DNA of 64,000 bases from an uncultured Alphaproteobacteria bacterium. GTDB lineage: Bacteria > Pseudomonadota > Alphaproteobacteria > Rs-D84. The stretch is from the NCBI GenBank assembly GCA_947175875.1, contig CAMWON010000004.1:62001-126000 (forward strand), read 5' to 3'. Both the position numbers and the translations under genes were made by a program. The notes beneath the pieces were generated by a model. That model did no database searches. It had not been told where the DNA came from and worked only from the letters and a program-made list of their open reading frames with translations. This document shows positions 1 through 8,022 of this stretch, in pieces (the stretch's first letter is position 1; each line of letters starts with the position of its first letter).

Positions 1-86
1 AAGCGAAATAATATATTGTCCGGCGCCCTATTTTTAAGATTTTGTTCCCGTGGCGGGCGGACCATTTCGGGCTTTATAATGGAGGC

Positions 87-698
87 ATGAGAAAATCAAG
101 ACTAGAGGCTTTTAGTGACGGCCTGTTTGCTGTGGCGATAACCATAATGGTGCTGGCGCTGGCCGTGCCGCGAGACGTTTCTTTTGGGGCGCTGGGGCGG
201 ATGGTGCCGGTGTTTTTAAGTTATGTGTTAAGTTATATTTATGTCGCGGTGTTTTGGATAAACCACCACCATCTGCTGGCGGCGACGCGGCGCATAAACA
301 GCGCGGTTTTGTGGGGAAATCTGCATTTTTTATTTTGGGTGTCATTGATTCCGTTCTTTACGGCATGGGTCGATGAAAATCATGCTGCACCGGTACCAGT
401 TGCCGCATACGGCATTGTTTTGATGATGTGTTTTGGTGCCTATCGCTTGCTGGAGATATTGTTGATTCGCGCCCATGATTCAAATTCCGTGATTGTGCGC
501 GCACTGCGGCCGGGTCGTCGGGAAAATCCGACGATAATCGCGTTTGTTGTGGCGATACTGATGTCCGCCGTGCACCCGTTTTTATCACTGGCGGTGTATA
601 TAGTAATTGCGATTATATGGGTGCGGCCGCATCCGCGTCTGGAAAGACTAATCGGATATGACGATATATGCGACGCATCGCAAGATGCAGAAAAATAA
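87..698 (+). CDS. TMEM175/DUF1211-family membrane protein
   Basis: A 203-residue integral membrane protein. Near the N-terminus it has the RLEAFSDGLFAVAIT signature, including the FSDG motif that starts the first pore helix of bacterial TMEM175 potassium-selective channels. FWINHHH (about residues 55-61) and five to six hydrophobic segments fit the family, whose bacterial members are usually 190-210 residues. An in-frame start at 42 would add 15 residues unrelated to the family, so ATG 87 is preferred, although its GGAGG is only one base upstream. Potassium conductance is inferred from the family. It is followed by a tRNA cluster on the same strand and has no visible functional partner. Confidence 0.8.
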   Translation: MRKSRLEAFSDGLFAVAITIMVLALAVPRDVSFGALGRMVPVFLSYVLSYIYVAVFWINHHHLLAATRRINSAVLWGNLHFLFWVSLIPFFTAWVDENHAAPVPVAAYGIVLMMCFGAYRLLEILLIRAHDSNSVIVRALRPGRRENPTIIAFVVAILMSAVHPFLSLAVYIVIAIIWVRPHPRLERLIGYDDICDASQDAEK

Positions 699-717
699 TT
701 TGCCAATATGAATTTTC

Positions 718-747
718 TTGTTGCAAAACGAGCAAAGTTGATATAAT
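718..747 (+). promoter_or_regulatory. Putative sigma-70 promoter for the tRNA cluster
   Basis: TTGTTG (718-723) and TATAAT (742-747) are separated by 18 bases. The -10 lies 13 bases before the first tRNA, as expected for a stable-RNA promoter. Confidence 0.55.
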
Positions 748-760
748 ATGTTTCTCGCCT

Positions 761-847
761 GCGGATATGGCGGAATTGGTAGACGCGCTAGTTTCAGGTA
801 CTAGTGGCAGCAATGCCTTGGAAGTTCGAGTCTTCTTATCCGCACCA
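761..847 (+). tRNA. tRNA-Leu (CAG)
   Basis: An 87-nt class II tRNA. Acceptor GCGGATA pairs with TATCCGC, and stem CTAGT/ACTAG encloses loop TTCAGGT with anticodon CAG. It has a long variable arm and an encoded CCA end. The third base of the T-loop region (GTTCGAG) is canonical. Confidence 0.95.
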
Positions 848-853
848 CGTTTT

Positions 854-929
854 GGGGTTGTAGCTCAGTTGATAGAGCGCTACGTTCGCATCGTAGAGGT
901 CGTGGGTTTGAGTCCCATCAGCTCCACCA
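854..929 (+). tRNA. tRNA-Ala (CGC)
   Basis: A 76-nt cloverleaf. The acceptor GGGGTTG/CAGCTCC contains the G3-U70 wobble that identifies tRNA-Ala. Anticodon stem CTACG/CGTAG encloses loop TTCGCAT (anticodon CGC). CCA is encoded. Confidence 0.95.
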
Positions 930-944
930 AAATTTAACAACAAG

Positions 945-968
945 GCCACGAAAGTGGCTTTATATTTA
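945..968 (+). terminator. Weak hairpin between tRNA genes
   Basis: GCCAC-GAAAG-GTGGC-type hairpin (945-958) followed by TTTATATTT. It could be a partial terminator or a processing signal between tRNA-Ala and the next tRNA-Leu. Confidence 0.45.
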
Positions 969-974
969 TCTGCC

Positions 975-1061
975 GGGGATATGGCGGAATGGTAGACGCT
1001 GAGGACTTAAAATCCTTTGGTTATTGCAACCGTGTGGGTTCGAGTCCCACTATCCCCACCA
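975..1061 (+). tRNA. tRNA-Leu (TAA)
   Basis: An 87-nt class II tRNA. Acceptor GGGGATA/TATCCCC, anticodon loop CTTAAAA (anticodon TAA), long variable arm, CCA encoded. It is the second leucine tRNA in this cluster. Confidence 0.95.
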
Positions 1062-1070
1062 AGCGTTGAC

Positions 1071-1147
1071 GGATGTGTAGCTCAGCTGGTTAGAGCGCTT
1101 CGTTCACATCGAAGAGGTCGTTGGTTCGAGTCCAATCTCATCCACCA
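1071..1147 (+). tRNA. tRNA-Val (CAC)
   Basis: A 77-nt cloverleaf with stem CTTCG/CGAAG around loop TTCACAT (anticodon CAC). The acceptor GGATGTG/CTCATCC has one T-T mismatch at position 6:67; all other pairs form. CCA is encoded. Confidence 0.93.
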
Positions 1148-1153
1148 GAAATA

Positions 1154-1176
1154 ACCGCCCATAAAGGGCGGTTTTT
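1154..1176 (+). terminator. Intrinsic terminator of the tRNA cluster
   Basis: ACCGCCC-ATAAA-GGGCGGT stem-loop followed by TTTTT, seven bases after the tRNA-Val CCA end. Confidence 0.85.
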
Positions 1177-1200
1177 CGTGTGCGTTTGCGGTGTGGAATA

Positions 1201-1227
1201 AAAAAACGCCCAAACGGGCGTTTTTTT
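1201..1227 (-). terminator. Intrinsic terminator of the small secreted-protein gene
   Basis: AACGCCC-AAA-CGGGCGTT stem with an A-run on one side and a T-run on the other, so it could work in both directions. It overlaps the stop codon of the leftward gene at 1226. Confidence 0.8.
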
Positions 1228-1543
1228 ACCTTAAACCCTTTGCACGGCAACAGCTTGACGCCGCCGTTTTCCAATCAGAGTACTGTTTTGACGGGTCGCG
1301 CAAATCTTTCCATGCCTGCCAGCCGCTGCATTTTTTGTTTGCGCCCGTGCCGGTGCATTTGGCATAGCGGCGCAGAGAGCATGTCTGATTTGAAACCTTG
1401 CCCGTGTCGGTGGTGCATTTTACGACAACGTTCTGGTTTTTTGCGTCGTTTTGCCCCAGTTCTTTGGACGACATTACCTGGTACGCATTTGCCGCGGTCA
1501 GTGCCGTGCCACAGATTAAAATTGCCGTTAATATTTTTTTCAT
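1226..1543 (-). CDS. Small secreted Cys-rich protein, unknown
   Basis: 105 residues. The N-terminus MKKILTAILICGTALTAANA is a clear type I signal peptide with a probable cut after ANA. The mature part of about 85 residues has six cysteines, an even number consistent with disulfides in the periplasm or outside the cell, and two W-containing patches (SGWQAWKDL and YSDWKTA). I recognise no family. A 65-bp gap separates it from the stop of the next upstream leftward gene (1609), and it has its own terminator. It may be the last gene of the 1609-7946 operon or independent. Confidence 0.7.
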   Translation of the reverse strand: MKKILTAILICGTALTAANAYQVMSSKELGQNDAKNQNVVVKCTTDTGKVSNQTCSLRRYAKCTGTGANKKCSGWQAWKDLRDPSKQYSDWKTAASSCCRAKGLR

Positions 1544-1608
1544 GGCGACGTCCTTCCTTTGTTACATACAAATTATAAGTAATTTTACGACAAAATACAA
1601 CGGGTATT

Positions 1609-3234
1609 TTATCTGGTCAGGGGCCGGGCCGGCTCCACATGACAGCCGTTTTCTCGCATCAATTTTACCCCGTTCATCCAGCCTTTTAAAAAGACTTTGC
1701 GTTTCGGATTATGCTCGGTAATGTTCACATAATATTGCTGCAGGGTGTCCCAATACGCGTTATGCAAATCGCCGTTAAAATTCTCGGCTGCCTGAATCAG
1801 TTCGCTGTCAACCTTGCCCGTTTCCTTTAATCCCAGTGTCTTTTGCAGCTTTTTCACGCCTGCCCCCGGGCCAGATGCGAAATCACCGCGCAGTACGTCG
1901 CCGCGAATGGCATCAGGCAGTTTGTCAATGCCCCTGGCCTTGTAAAATCGTTCGTATGTGCGGTCTTCGGCCCCACCGCGCGTTAATTTGCGCACATCTA
2001 TATCAGGATTGTAATTTTGTGCATATCCGTAACATGTGTAGCCGCCCGGGTCGTTGGGATGACTGCCGCAGTCGCCTTCGACGCGAAAGATTTGAACCAT
2101 CATTTTTTCAAATGCGGGGTCTATTTGCTCGTATTTACCGGTTGTTAATATTTTGTTTTTGAAAATATTGCTGTGTGTTGACGGGGTGCACGGGCCGTCA
2201 TGTACACGATTGTTCGCCATTACCGTGGTCGGGGCCGAAGACGTATTCGGGGCCGCGGCGGGCGCCATTGCAATGGCTGGTGTGTTTTGTTGCGCGGGTG
2301 TGTTGGCGGTGGGATTTTGTGACGCTTGGATGCCGGATTGTGTACCTTGGGTTTGTTTCTCGGGACCGTCGCCGATTGCGATAATTTCCTGTTCGCGGCC
2401 ACGGTCCTGGGGGCATCTGGCCTCATCAAAATACTTGGCGCAGTATTCTTCGTTCGACATCTGTATTGCATCAATTTGGCGGCGCGCTTCAAGTGTTTCG
2501 AGTTGACGCGTTAACGCCTTTTGCTCGCTTTCAACATCAATTCCGTTATATGCCTTTGCATCCTTGTACGGCGCGTATCCGGCGGCCAGATTCTCCATGC
2601 GGTCCGCGAACGATACGTCGTTTATCGTTGTCGGGAATGCCGCTTTTGCTATATGCTCCGTCCCTGCTCCATTCTGGGATTGTAATTGCTGTAATTCTAT
2701 CGCGCGTTCTTTTACATCATTGGCCCAATCGGGTACTTTTGGTGCATACGGATTGTTTATTTTAAATTCATTCTGCTGTTGTATATTCGCCGCACCTGTT
2801 GCCGCTGGGAATGCAGAGGGTTGCACAACGTTTGCATATTGTTTTACGTAAGTATCAAAGGCTGTGTCAATATATCCCGCACAAGACGACGCATAGTTAT
2901 GCCCCGGCATACGCGACAGCTCCAGCATAATCGCCGGTCGTACATCCGCCACCCGCATTCCGTTACAGTTGTTGTTCGCGGCGCATTGCGATGCGACTAA
3001 ATTTGCGACGATTGTTTGACAATCCTGTGTATCAACCTCCGGCCCGGTGACATACACAGGCGACGGCATGATACGTTTATTATATTGCTGACCCGGACTC
3101 CAGAACGGATTGGTGGAATAGTTTTGGACGTTTTGAATCTGGCCGTATTGTGATAACGGAGCCGCGCGCGCGGCGCAGCAACATGCGGTTGCTGCGCAAT
3201 AAAATGTTAAAAGACCAAATGTCGTTTTTTTCAT
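1609..3234 (-). CDS. Exported fusion protein with C-terminal GH108-type muramidase
   Basis: 541 residues. The start is ATG 3234, which overlaps the previous stop as ATGA (translational coupling); an earlier in-frame start only adds MDNRRRRK. Layout: signal peptide (about 1-24), a Cys-containing module (about 25-228) identical to that of the protein at 6520-7437, a low-complexity Gln/Thr/Pro/Ala linker (about 290-345), and a C-terminal lysozyme domain. The last has VEGDCGSHPNDPGG and YTCYGYAQ, matching the E-G-x-NDPGG-x-T-x-YG core of GH108 endolysin-like N-acetylmuramidases, then a peptidoglycan-binding-type tail with GVKKLQKTLGL. The predicted role is local cell-wall cleavage in the envelope. 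It is the last gene of a five-gene operon. Confidence 0.82.
   Translation of the reverse strand: MKKTTFGLLTFYCAATACCCAARAAPLSQYGQIQNVQNYSTNPFWSPGQQYNKRIMPSPVYVTGPEVDTQDCQTIVANLVASQCAANNNCNGMRVADVRPAIMLELSRMPGHNYASSCAGYIDTAFDTYVKQYANVVQPSAFPAATGAANIQQQNEFKINNPYAPKVPDWANDVKERAIELQQLQSQNGAGTEHIAKAAFPTTINDVSFADRMENLAAGYAPYKDAKAYNGIDVESEQKALTRQLETLEARRQIDAIQMSNEEYCAKYFDEARCPQDRGREQEIIAIGDGPEKQTQGTQSGIQASQNPTANTPAQQNTPAIAMAPAAAPNTSSAPTTVMANNRVHDGPCTPSTHSNIFKNKILTTGKYEQIDPAFEKMMVQIFRVEGDCGSHPNDPGGYTCYGYAQNYNPDIDVRKLTRGGAEDRTYERFYKARGIDKLPDAIRGDVLRGDFASGPGAGVKKLQKTLGLKETGKVDSELIQAAENFNGDLHNAYWDTLQQYYVNITEHNPKRKVFLKGWMNGVKLMRENGCHVEPARPLTR
2552..3163. repeat. 612-bp perfect direct repeat, copy 1
   Basis: Reading both copies, every base from 2552 to 3163 matches 6755-7366 (constant offset 4203). 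The match ends with T2551 against C6754 on one side and diverges completely after GCC 3163/7366 on the other. In both genes the block spans codons about 25-228, starting just after the signal peptide. Confidence 0.95.
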
Positions 3235-4997
3235 TTTGCGCCGTCGGCGGTTGTCCACGGTTCGTCATTCATTATCAGATAGTACAATGCGCTGTCGGCT
3301 GTGCCCGGATTTCGAATAACGGGGCGCACAACATATATATCCACGTTGCAATGATGCGTGCCGTCTTCTTCCTGTTGCGTTAACAAATCCTGCCAGGTTT
3401 TTTCTGCGAAATCCATCGCCTGCAGGTATGCGGCGTCATCGTCGGCAGCACTGACCGAATCGCCGGCCCACATTAACCACATGCCGTAGTTGACAACGTT
3501 TTCCTGTCCTTTTATATCGTCCGCCGACAGCAGCAACAGCGGTTTGAAATCAATTCCGTTTGTATAGTCGCCCGTGCTGGTTTCGGTATAGTCATAAAAG
3601 TCGCCGGCAAATGTTATCGCGCCGTATAACAGGCCGCCCGCCTCTTCCATTTTTGCCAATTTGCCGATATTTTTTAGTGTAGAATGAAACAGCCAGTCGC
3701 GAACCTTGCCGGATGTTGCGCCGGAACGCGCCAGTTTTGAGCTGCGTTTCAGCAGTTTCCCGCCAGTGTTTGCGGCCTTGAAGCTGCGCCATGTGCGCGC
3801 CATTATGTTGCCGCGTTGCGCCGGGCGGCGAAGCGCCTGCAGATTATGGCGATATTTGTTTAGTTCTGAGAAGGTGTCGGCGTTTTTCTTGTACTGGCGC
3901 ACGTTGTCGTCGGCGCGTTCCATCTTGCGCATGGCGTCGCCCAGCTGCTTTACCTCATCCGATTTTTTTGCATATGCGGCGGCGTCTTTTGCTTTGTCCA
4001 ACTTTTTCAATTCTTCGGCGGCGCGTGTGTATTTCTGGCCAAGGCGCATATATTTTTGAACGGATTCGGTCTGGCGCAGTGTGCGCATAGATGCGCTTAA
4101 CCCCTTTAACGCCTTAGATGCGCGTGCCGCCTTGGTTGCGCCCAGGACCGCCGCCCCGCCCCCGAACGTGACGACCGTTATTACGACATCCAATGCGATT
4201 TCCAGATATGAAATCCACTGCAGATTGACGTCGCCCGCGACGTAATAATCGTTGGTATCCTCGCCTTCCGGCAGGCCGACCGTTCGGGTTACGGATTTGT
4301 TCAGCTCGTCACTATCAAGGGCAAGTGCGCTTTTACTGGTGCAATGATATCCTTTTGGATACAAATCATCGATGTTGTCGTTTATGTACTTCATCGATAT
4401 TGTGTTGTTTTTCCCCTCGCCCGCAAATTCACGCAGGGCGCCGTTTTGCACCACCATTATCCCGTACCATGCCGGATTTGTGTTGGTCCATACGGCCGCG
4501 TCGTCCGCGGCGCCGATGCGCGGGTTCGGGTTGTCGTCCGGCAGGCTGCGCTTGTTTGCGACCATTAAGCGCTGTTTTAAAACCTTTGGCTGGGTTTCAT
4601 AGTTCACAACTATCTTGCGGCCGCCGGGGAATGTGTATTCAATCGGTATGAATTTTATTGATTCCGCTTCATCCGCATTGGCAATTTCCGGACAAGCCAA
4701 CACCTGTTGCAGAACCTCAGGCTTTGAGAATGTGGTGTATATCCATTGCTGTACCTCTGTCTCGGGGGCGGTTTCGCTGATTCCGGATACGGTTGCGGCC
4801 AATGCGTCCGCAAAAGCCTTGGTCGCGCACTGTGTATCTGCGGTTTCGGTATAGAGTAATTCATCAATGGATACAAATCCCGGTGTTTCATTTTCCGTGT
4901 CGGGAATATCAATTCCGGCCACCGCATGCGATGCGCCCGGCGTCAGCAAGACCGCCAGCCCCAATAAAATGATACGAAGACGCCGGGTAATGTTCAT
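3231..4997 (-). CDS. Large exported protein with membrane-basic-membrane core, unknown
   Basis: 588 residues, no recognised family. Visible parts: signal peptide (1-25, cut near SHA), a soluble N-terminal region with scattered Cys (about 57, 101, 219), a hydrophobic helix at about 262-288 (LEIALDVVITVVTFGGGAAVLG), a long Lys/Arg-rich, probably coiled-coil stretch (289-449), a second weaker hydrophobic segment (452-466, GLLYGAITFAGDFYDY), and a soluble acidic tail with one Cys. The same order of parts occurs in the upstream gene at 5030-6523. Hydrophobic hairpins around basic helices occur in pore-forming and polymorphic-toxin translocation regions, but that is only an analogy. Its stop overlaps the start of the muramidase gene. 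Confidence 0.72.
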   Translation of the reverse strand: MNITRRLRIILLGLAVLLTPGASHAVAGIDIPDTENETPGFVSIDELLYTETADTQCATKAFADALAATVSGISETAPETEVQQWIYTTFSKPEVLQQVLACPEIANADEAESIKFIPIEYTFPGGRKIVVNYETQPKVLKQRLMVANKRSLPDDNPNPRIGAADDAAVWTNTNPAWYGIMVVQNGALREFAGEGKNNTISMKYINDNIDDLYPKGYHCTSKSALALDSDELNKSVTRTVGLPEGEDTNDYYVAGDVNLQWISYLEIALDVVITVVTFGGGAAVLGATKAARASKALKGLSASMRTLRQTESVQKYMRLGQKYTRAAEELKKLDKAKDAAAYAKKSDEVKQLGDAMRKMERADDNVRQYKKNADTFSELNKYRHNLQALRRPAQRGNIMARTWRSFKAANTGGKLLKRSSKLARSGATSGKVRDWLFHSTLKNIGKLAKMEEAGGLLYGAITFAGDFYDYTETSTGDYTNGIDFKPLLLLSADDIKGQENVVNYGMWLMWAGDSVSAADDDAAYLQAMDFAEKTWQDLLTQQEEDGTHHCNVDIYVVRPVIRNPGTADSALYYLIMNDEPWTTADGAK

Positions 4998-5029
4998 GTT
5001 CTGCTTCTTGGTTTTGCGGTGTTAATCGT

Positions 5030-6523
5030 TTAGTCGTCAATTCGTATCACATCTTCAATAATCATTGCAGAATCGTTTATTTCCAATGTGTCCGGGTCGT
5101 GTATAAAGTATCCGATATACATGTCAATGTCGTCCTCGTTCCAATCGCACGGGTGCTTGTCCTGAATTTTGGACATGTTGGCTTTGACTTTCTTTATCTG
5201 GTTGGCATCCATTACCAATTTTTTGCCCGTGTTTATCTCGTACAGATGATAGTCTGATTCGTTCACGCAATACTGTTTGCCCATGACCGGCTGTAACACG
5301 TTTGCATTTAGCATGTCCAATTTCCCTTTCCAGCCCGTCGGACTGTCGCCGCATACGGTATAGCAACCTTCGTTATGGTCCACGTCCTGGCAGTTTACTA
5401 TTTCCTTGTCGGCGTCACTGGACAGCAGACTGTACCCCAGGCCGGCGCCCTTGCCCCCCTGGTATATCAGGGCACCTGTGGCGGCCAGTGCGGTCCATTT
5501 GTTTTTCAGGTTTTTGCCTACAATCTTTACATAATTCTTTACACCGGCACGCAGAACGCCCTTGCCCGCATAGTTGTTCCAACCGCGCATGTTTGCCTTT
5601 AAGCCCAGTTTTACCGCGCTTTTTGCCAATTGTTTACCACCCTGTTTGCTTAATCTTTTTGCGGCAGCCTTGCCCCCGACCTTGGCCAGGGCGCGCGCGG
5701 ATGCCTTCAAGCCAGCGCCCAATGCCGCGCGTCCCGCGGCAACGGCGGCGCCGCCGGCGCCCCCGCCATAGAATGTTGCCACGGCCGCAACAGCGGTGAC
5801 TATCCACCCAACCGCATCAATTAACCCCTCGTAAGAACGATTGTTTTCGCAAACCAGGGCGCCGTATTTGCGCATGGTCTGGTCCATTACCTCAGATATT
5901 TCTTCCAAAATAGCGTCCCAATCAACGTCAATGCCCAGGTCTTTTTCCTCGACCTTTCCCGTTAGCTCGCTTAGCGGTTTTTGATATTTGGTCAGCTGTG
6001 GATCGTTGTCGCCCAGGAAATTGATTACAAACGCGTCGTCCAGCCATGTTTTATCGGACACTTTGTGCGCGCTTACATAACTGGTCGCCAATGCTTTGAA
6101 AAACGCTTCCTGTTCTTTTGTATCCGGGCCCAATGCCTTTATTATCAATTCTATGATTTCAGCATCGCTCATCATTTCGGCGTTGCCGGAATCATTGTTC
6201 AATGGTGCGCCGCCGTTTTTAATAATTTCGCGCACGGTTGCCCAATTTATTGCTATGTTTACGCCGTCAATTTGTGTCGATATGTCGCGTTTGAACCTAT
6301 CGGCATAGTTTGTGCAGTTCGGTGCCGACATTATTGCATTGGCCATTGCCTGGTTAAAATTTACGGTAAGGCCACTTTGTGCATCGGTAAAAGATTGGTA
6401 CAGTTCGCATGCAACCAGGCCGTCGCAATCGCCGGAATATGTTTGACAGTCATTGGAGATGGCAAATACGCCGGTCGGAATTACAAAACATAAAAGCATC
6501 AGCAGATTGCGTAAGAATTTCAT
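5030..6523 (-). CDS. Large exported protein with Gly/Ala-rich membrane core, unknown
   Basis: 497 residues. Signal peptide 1-21 (VIPTGVFA), an N-terminal domain with six Cys before residue 230, a Gly/Ala-rich hydrophobic stretch at about 236-272 (VGWIVTAVAAVATFYGGGAG), a strongly basic amphipathic region (273-341), a second hydrophobic segment (342-367), then a Cys-containing C-terminal domain rich in Asp. The start ATG 6523 overlaps the stop of the preceding gene as ATGA. The plan mirrors the 588-residue protein downstream, suggesting paralogs or partners in one envelope assembly. No enzymatic motif is visible. Confidence 0.72.
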   Translation of the reverse strand: MKFLRNLLMLLCFVIPTGVFAISNDCQTYSGDCDGLVACELYQSFTDAQSGLTVNFNQAMANAIMSAPNCTNYADRFKRDISTQIDGVNIAINWATVREIIKNGGAPLNNDSGNAEMMSDAEIIELIIKALGPDTKEQEAFFKALATSYVSAHKVSDKTWLDDAFVINFLGDNDPQLTKYQKPLSELTGKVEEKDLGIDVDWDAILEEISEVMDQTMRKYGALVCENNRSYEGLIDAVGWIVTAVAAVATFYGGGAGGAAVAAGRAALGAGLKASARALAKVGGKAAAKRLSKQGGKQLAKSAVKLGLKANMRGWNNYAGKGVLRAGVKNYVKIVGKNLKNKWTALAATGALIYQGGKGAGLGYSLLSSDADKEIVNCQDVDHNEGCYTVCGDSPTGWKGKLDMLNANVLQPVMGKQYCVNESDYHLYEINTGKKLVMDANQIKKVKANMSKIQDKHPCDWNEDDIDMYIGYFIHDPDTLEINDSAMIIEDVIRIDD

Positions 6524-7437
6524 TGCTGCGCCTTTTTTAATGCATCAACCAGCGCCTGGATTACGCGCTGTCTTTGTTGGTCGTTTGCCTGTTGTTGCTG
6601 TTGCTGGGTTTGGCAATATTGTGTGTCACTTGGATATTTTTCGCAATATTCCAGTGGTTTCATCTGCAACTTGTCCAGTTGTTGTCGGGCCTGGGCCATT
6701 TGCAGACGGCGCGTCATCGCGTCCTGCTGTTTTTCCACCTTTATTCCGTTATACGCCTTTGCATCCTTGTACGGCGCGTATCCGGCGGCCAGATTCTCCA
6801 TGCGGTCCGCGAACGATACGTCGTTTATCGTTGTCGGGAATGCCGCTTTTGCTATATGCTCCGTCCCTGCTCCATTCTGGGATTGTAATTGCTGTAATTC
6901 TATCGCGCGTTCTTTTACATCATTGGCCCAATCGGGTACTTTTGGTGCATACGGATTGTTTATTTTAAATTCATTCTGCTGTTGTATATTCGCCGCACCT
7001 GTTGCCGCTGGGAATGCAGAGGGTTGCACAACGTTTGCATATTGTTTTACGTAAGTATCAAAGGCTGTGTCAATATATCCCGCACAAGACGACGCATAGT
7101 TATGCCCCGGCATACGCGACAGCTCCAGCATAATCGCCGGTCGTACATCCGCCACCCGCATTCCGTTACAGTTGTTGTTCGCGGCGCATTGCGATGCGAC
7201 TAAATTTGCGACGATTGTTTGACAATCCTGTGTATCAACCTCCGGCCCGGTGACATACACAGGCGACGGCATGATACGTTTATTATATTGCTGACCCGGA
7301 CTCCAGAACGGATTGGTGGAATAGTTTTGGACGTTTTGAATCTGGCCGTATTGTGATAACGGAGCCACGGCATGCGCGGCACTTATGCCAGCCATGGCAC
7401 ATAGGCTAACGATAAAATGCCGAAAGTTTATTCTCAT
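6520..7437 (-). CDS. Exported protein sharing the duplicated N-terminal module
   Basis: 305 residues. Signal peptide 1-24 (MAGISAAHAVA region) is followed by the module identical to that of the GH108 fusion protein (residues about 25-228, beginning APLSQYGQIQNVQNYSTN, with Cys pairs QDCQ and QCAANNNC). It then has a unique Gln-rich, probably helical tail (KQQDAMTRRLQMAQARQQL) ending in KKAQQ. The tail has coiled-coil character. I recognise no family. It lies between the prepilin-peptidase-like gene (23-bp gap) and the 497-residue protein (4-bp overlap), so the genes are co-translated and probably act together. Confidence 0.75.
   Translation of the reverse strand: MRINFRHFIVSLCAMAGISAAHAVAPLSQYGQIQNVQNYSTNPFWSPGQQYNKRIMPSPVYVTGPEVDTQDCQTIVANLVASQCAANNNCNGMRVADVRPAIMLELSRMPGHNYASSCAGYIDTAFDTYVKQYANVVQPSAFPAATGAANIQQQNEFKINNPYAPKVPDWANDVKERAIELQQLQSQNGAGTEHIAKAAFPTTINDVSFADRMENLAAGYAPYKDAKAYNGIKVEKQQDAMTRRLQMAQARQQLDKLQMKPLEYCEKYPSDTQYCQTQQQQQQANDQQRQRVIQALVDALKKAQQ
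6755..7366. repeat. 612-bp perfect direct repeat, copy 2
   Basis: Partner of 2552-3163. Absence of even synonymous differences means a very recent duplication or ongoing gene conversion between two genes of the same operon. Confidence 0.95.
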
Positions 7438-7460
7438 TCCTGTATTCCCCGGTGCTTTAA

Positions 7461-7946
7461 TTATAACAAAAACGCAATTCCAAGGAAAGACAAAATTCCA
7501 CCAATTACAAAGAACGGTGCAAAAGGAATATATTTCTGTTTTTTACAGTACCCCCAGCCGCCCCCCAAAACGCATGCCGCGACCAAGGCCCATGCCAGAC
7601 CGGTCGGCCCCAGCCATATGCCGCCTGTCGCGATGAGCTTTATGTCGCCCATTCCAATCGGGGCGACGACGTCGGGGTTCTTTTTGCGCATTACGTAATC
7701 AAACGCAAAGCCGACCAGCGCCGCCAGCGCGTATCCGAACGCGGCACCCATGGCGGCGGCCTGGGTGTTGTGGGGCCACGGGAAAAAGGTCGTTATAATC
7801 AGCCCGGCGATAAGCAACGGGAATAAAAAAGCGTCCGGAATTATGCGCCGACGCCAGTCTGCGGCGGATATTTGGTACATGCACCACAGGGCGCCCGCCA
7901 ATAAAACGCCGAAGAATCCGTAATATAATATTGTATAATAATTCAT
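7461..7946 (-). CDS. Prepilin peptidase-like membrane aspartyl protease (A24, CpaA type)
   Basis: 161 residues from ATG 7946, which follows a CAAGGGGGAA ribosome site; longer in-frame starts give an implausible N-terminus. A24 features: Asp30 in SAADWRRRIIPD (D-x4-IP[N/D] motif) and Asp101 in IGMGDIKL (GxGDxK), the two catalytic Asp, within five to six hydrophobic helices. It lacks the N-terminal methylase domain of PilD, like the short CpaA/TadV enzymes. These cleave class III signal peptides of pilins or pseudopilins. No pilin-like gene is visible nearby, so its substrate is unknown. It is the first gene of the operon that ends with the muramidase. Confidence 0.85.
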   Translation of the reverse strand: MNYYTILYYGFFGVLLAGALWCMYQISAADWRRRIIPDAFLFPLLIAGLIITTFFPWPHNTQAAAMGAAFGYALAALVGFAFDYVMRKKNPDVVAPIGMGDIKLIATGGIWLGPTGLAWALVAACVLGGGWGYCKKQKYIPFAPFFVIGGILSFLGIAFLL

Positions 7947-8022
7947 ATTTTTCCCCCTTGCCTTTCGATTCGGAACTATGCTAATATTATTACATAATAA
8001 AGTATAACAGGGGTTTTGTAAA

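Noticed and set aside
668-937. An open frame across the first two tRNA genes
   Set aside because: It runs through perfect tRNA-Leu and tRNA-Ala cloverleafs and has no ribosome site; it is a chance frame.
2552-3163. The 612-bp repeat as an assembly artefact
   Set aside because: The surrounding unique sequences differ on both sides and both copies are in open, sensible frames with different signal peptides and tails; artefact is possible only if reads were collapsed, so it is kept as a finding with that caveat.
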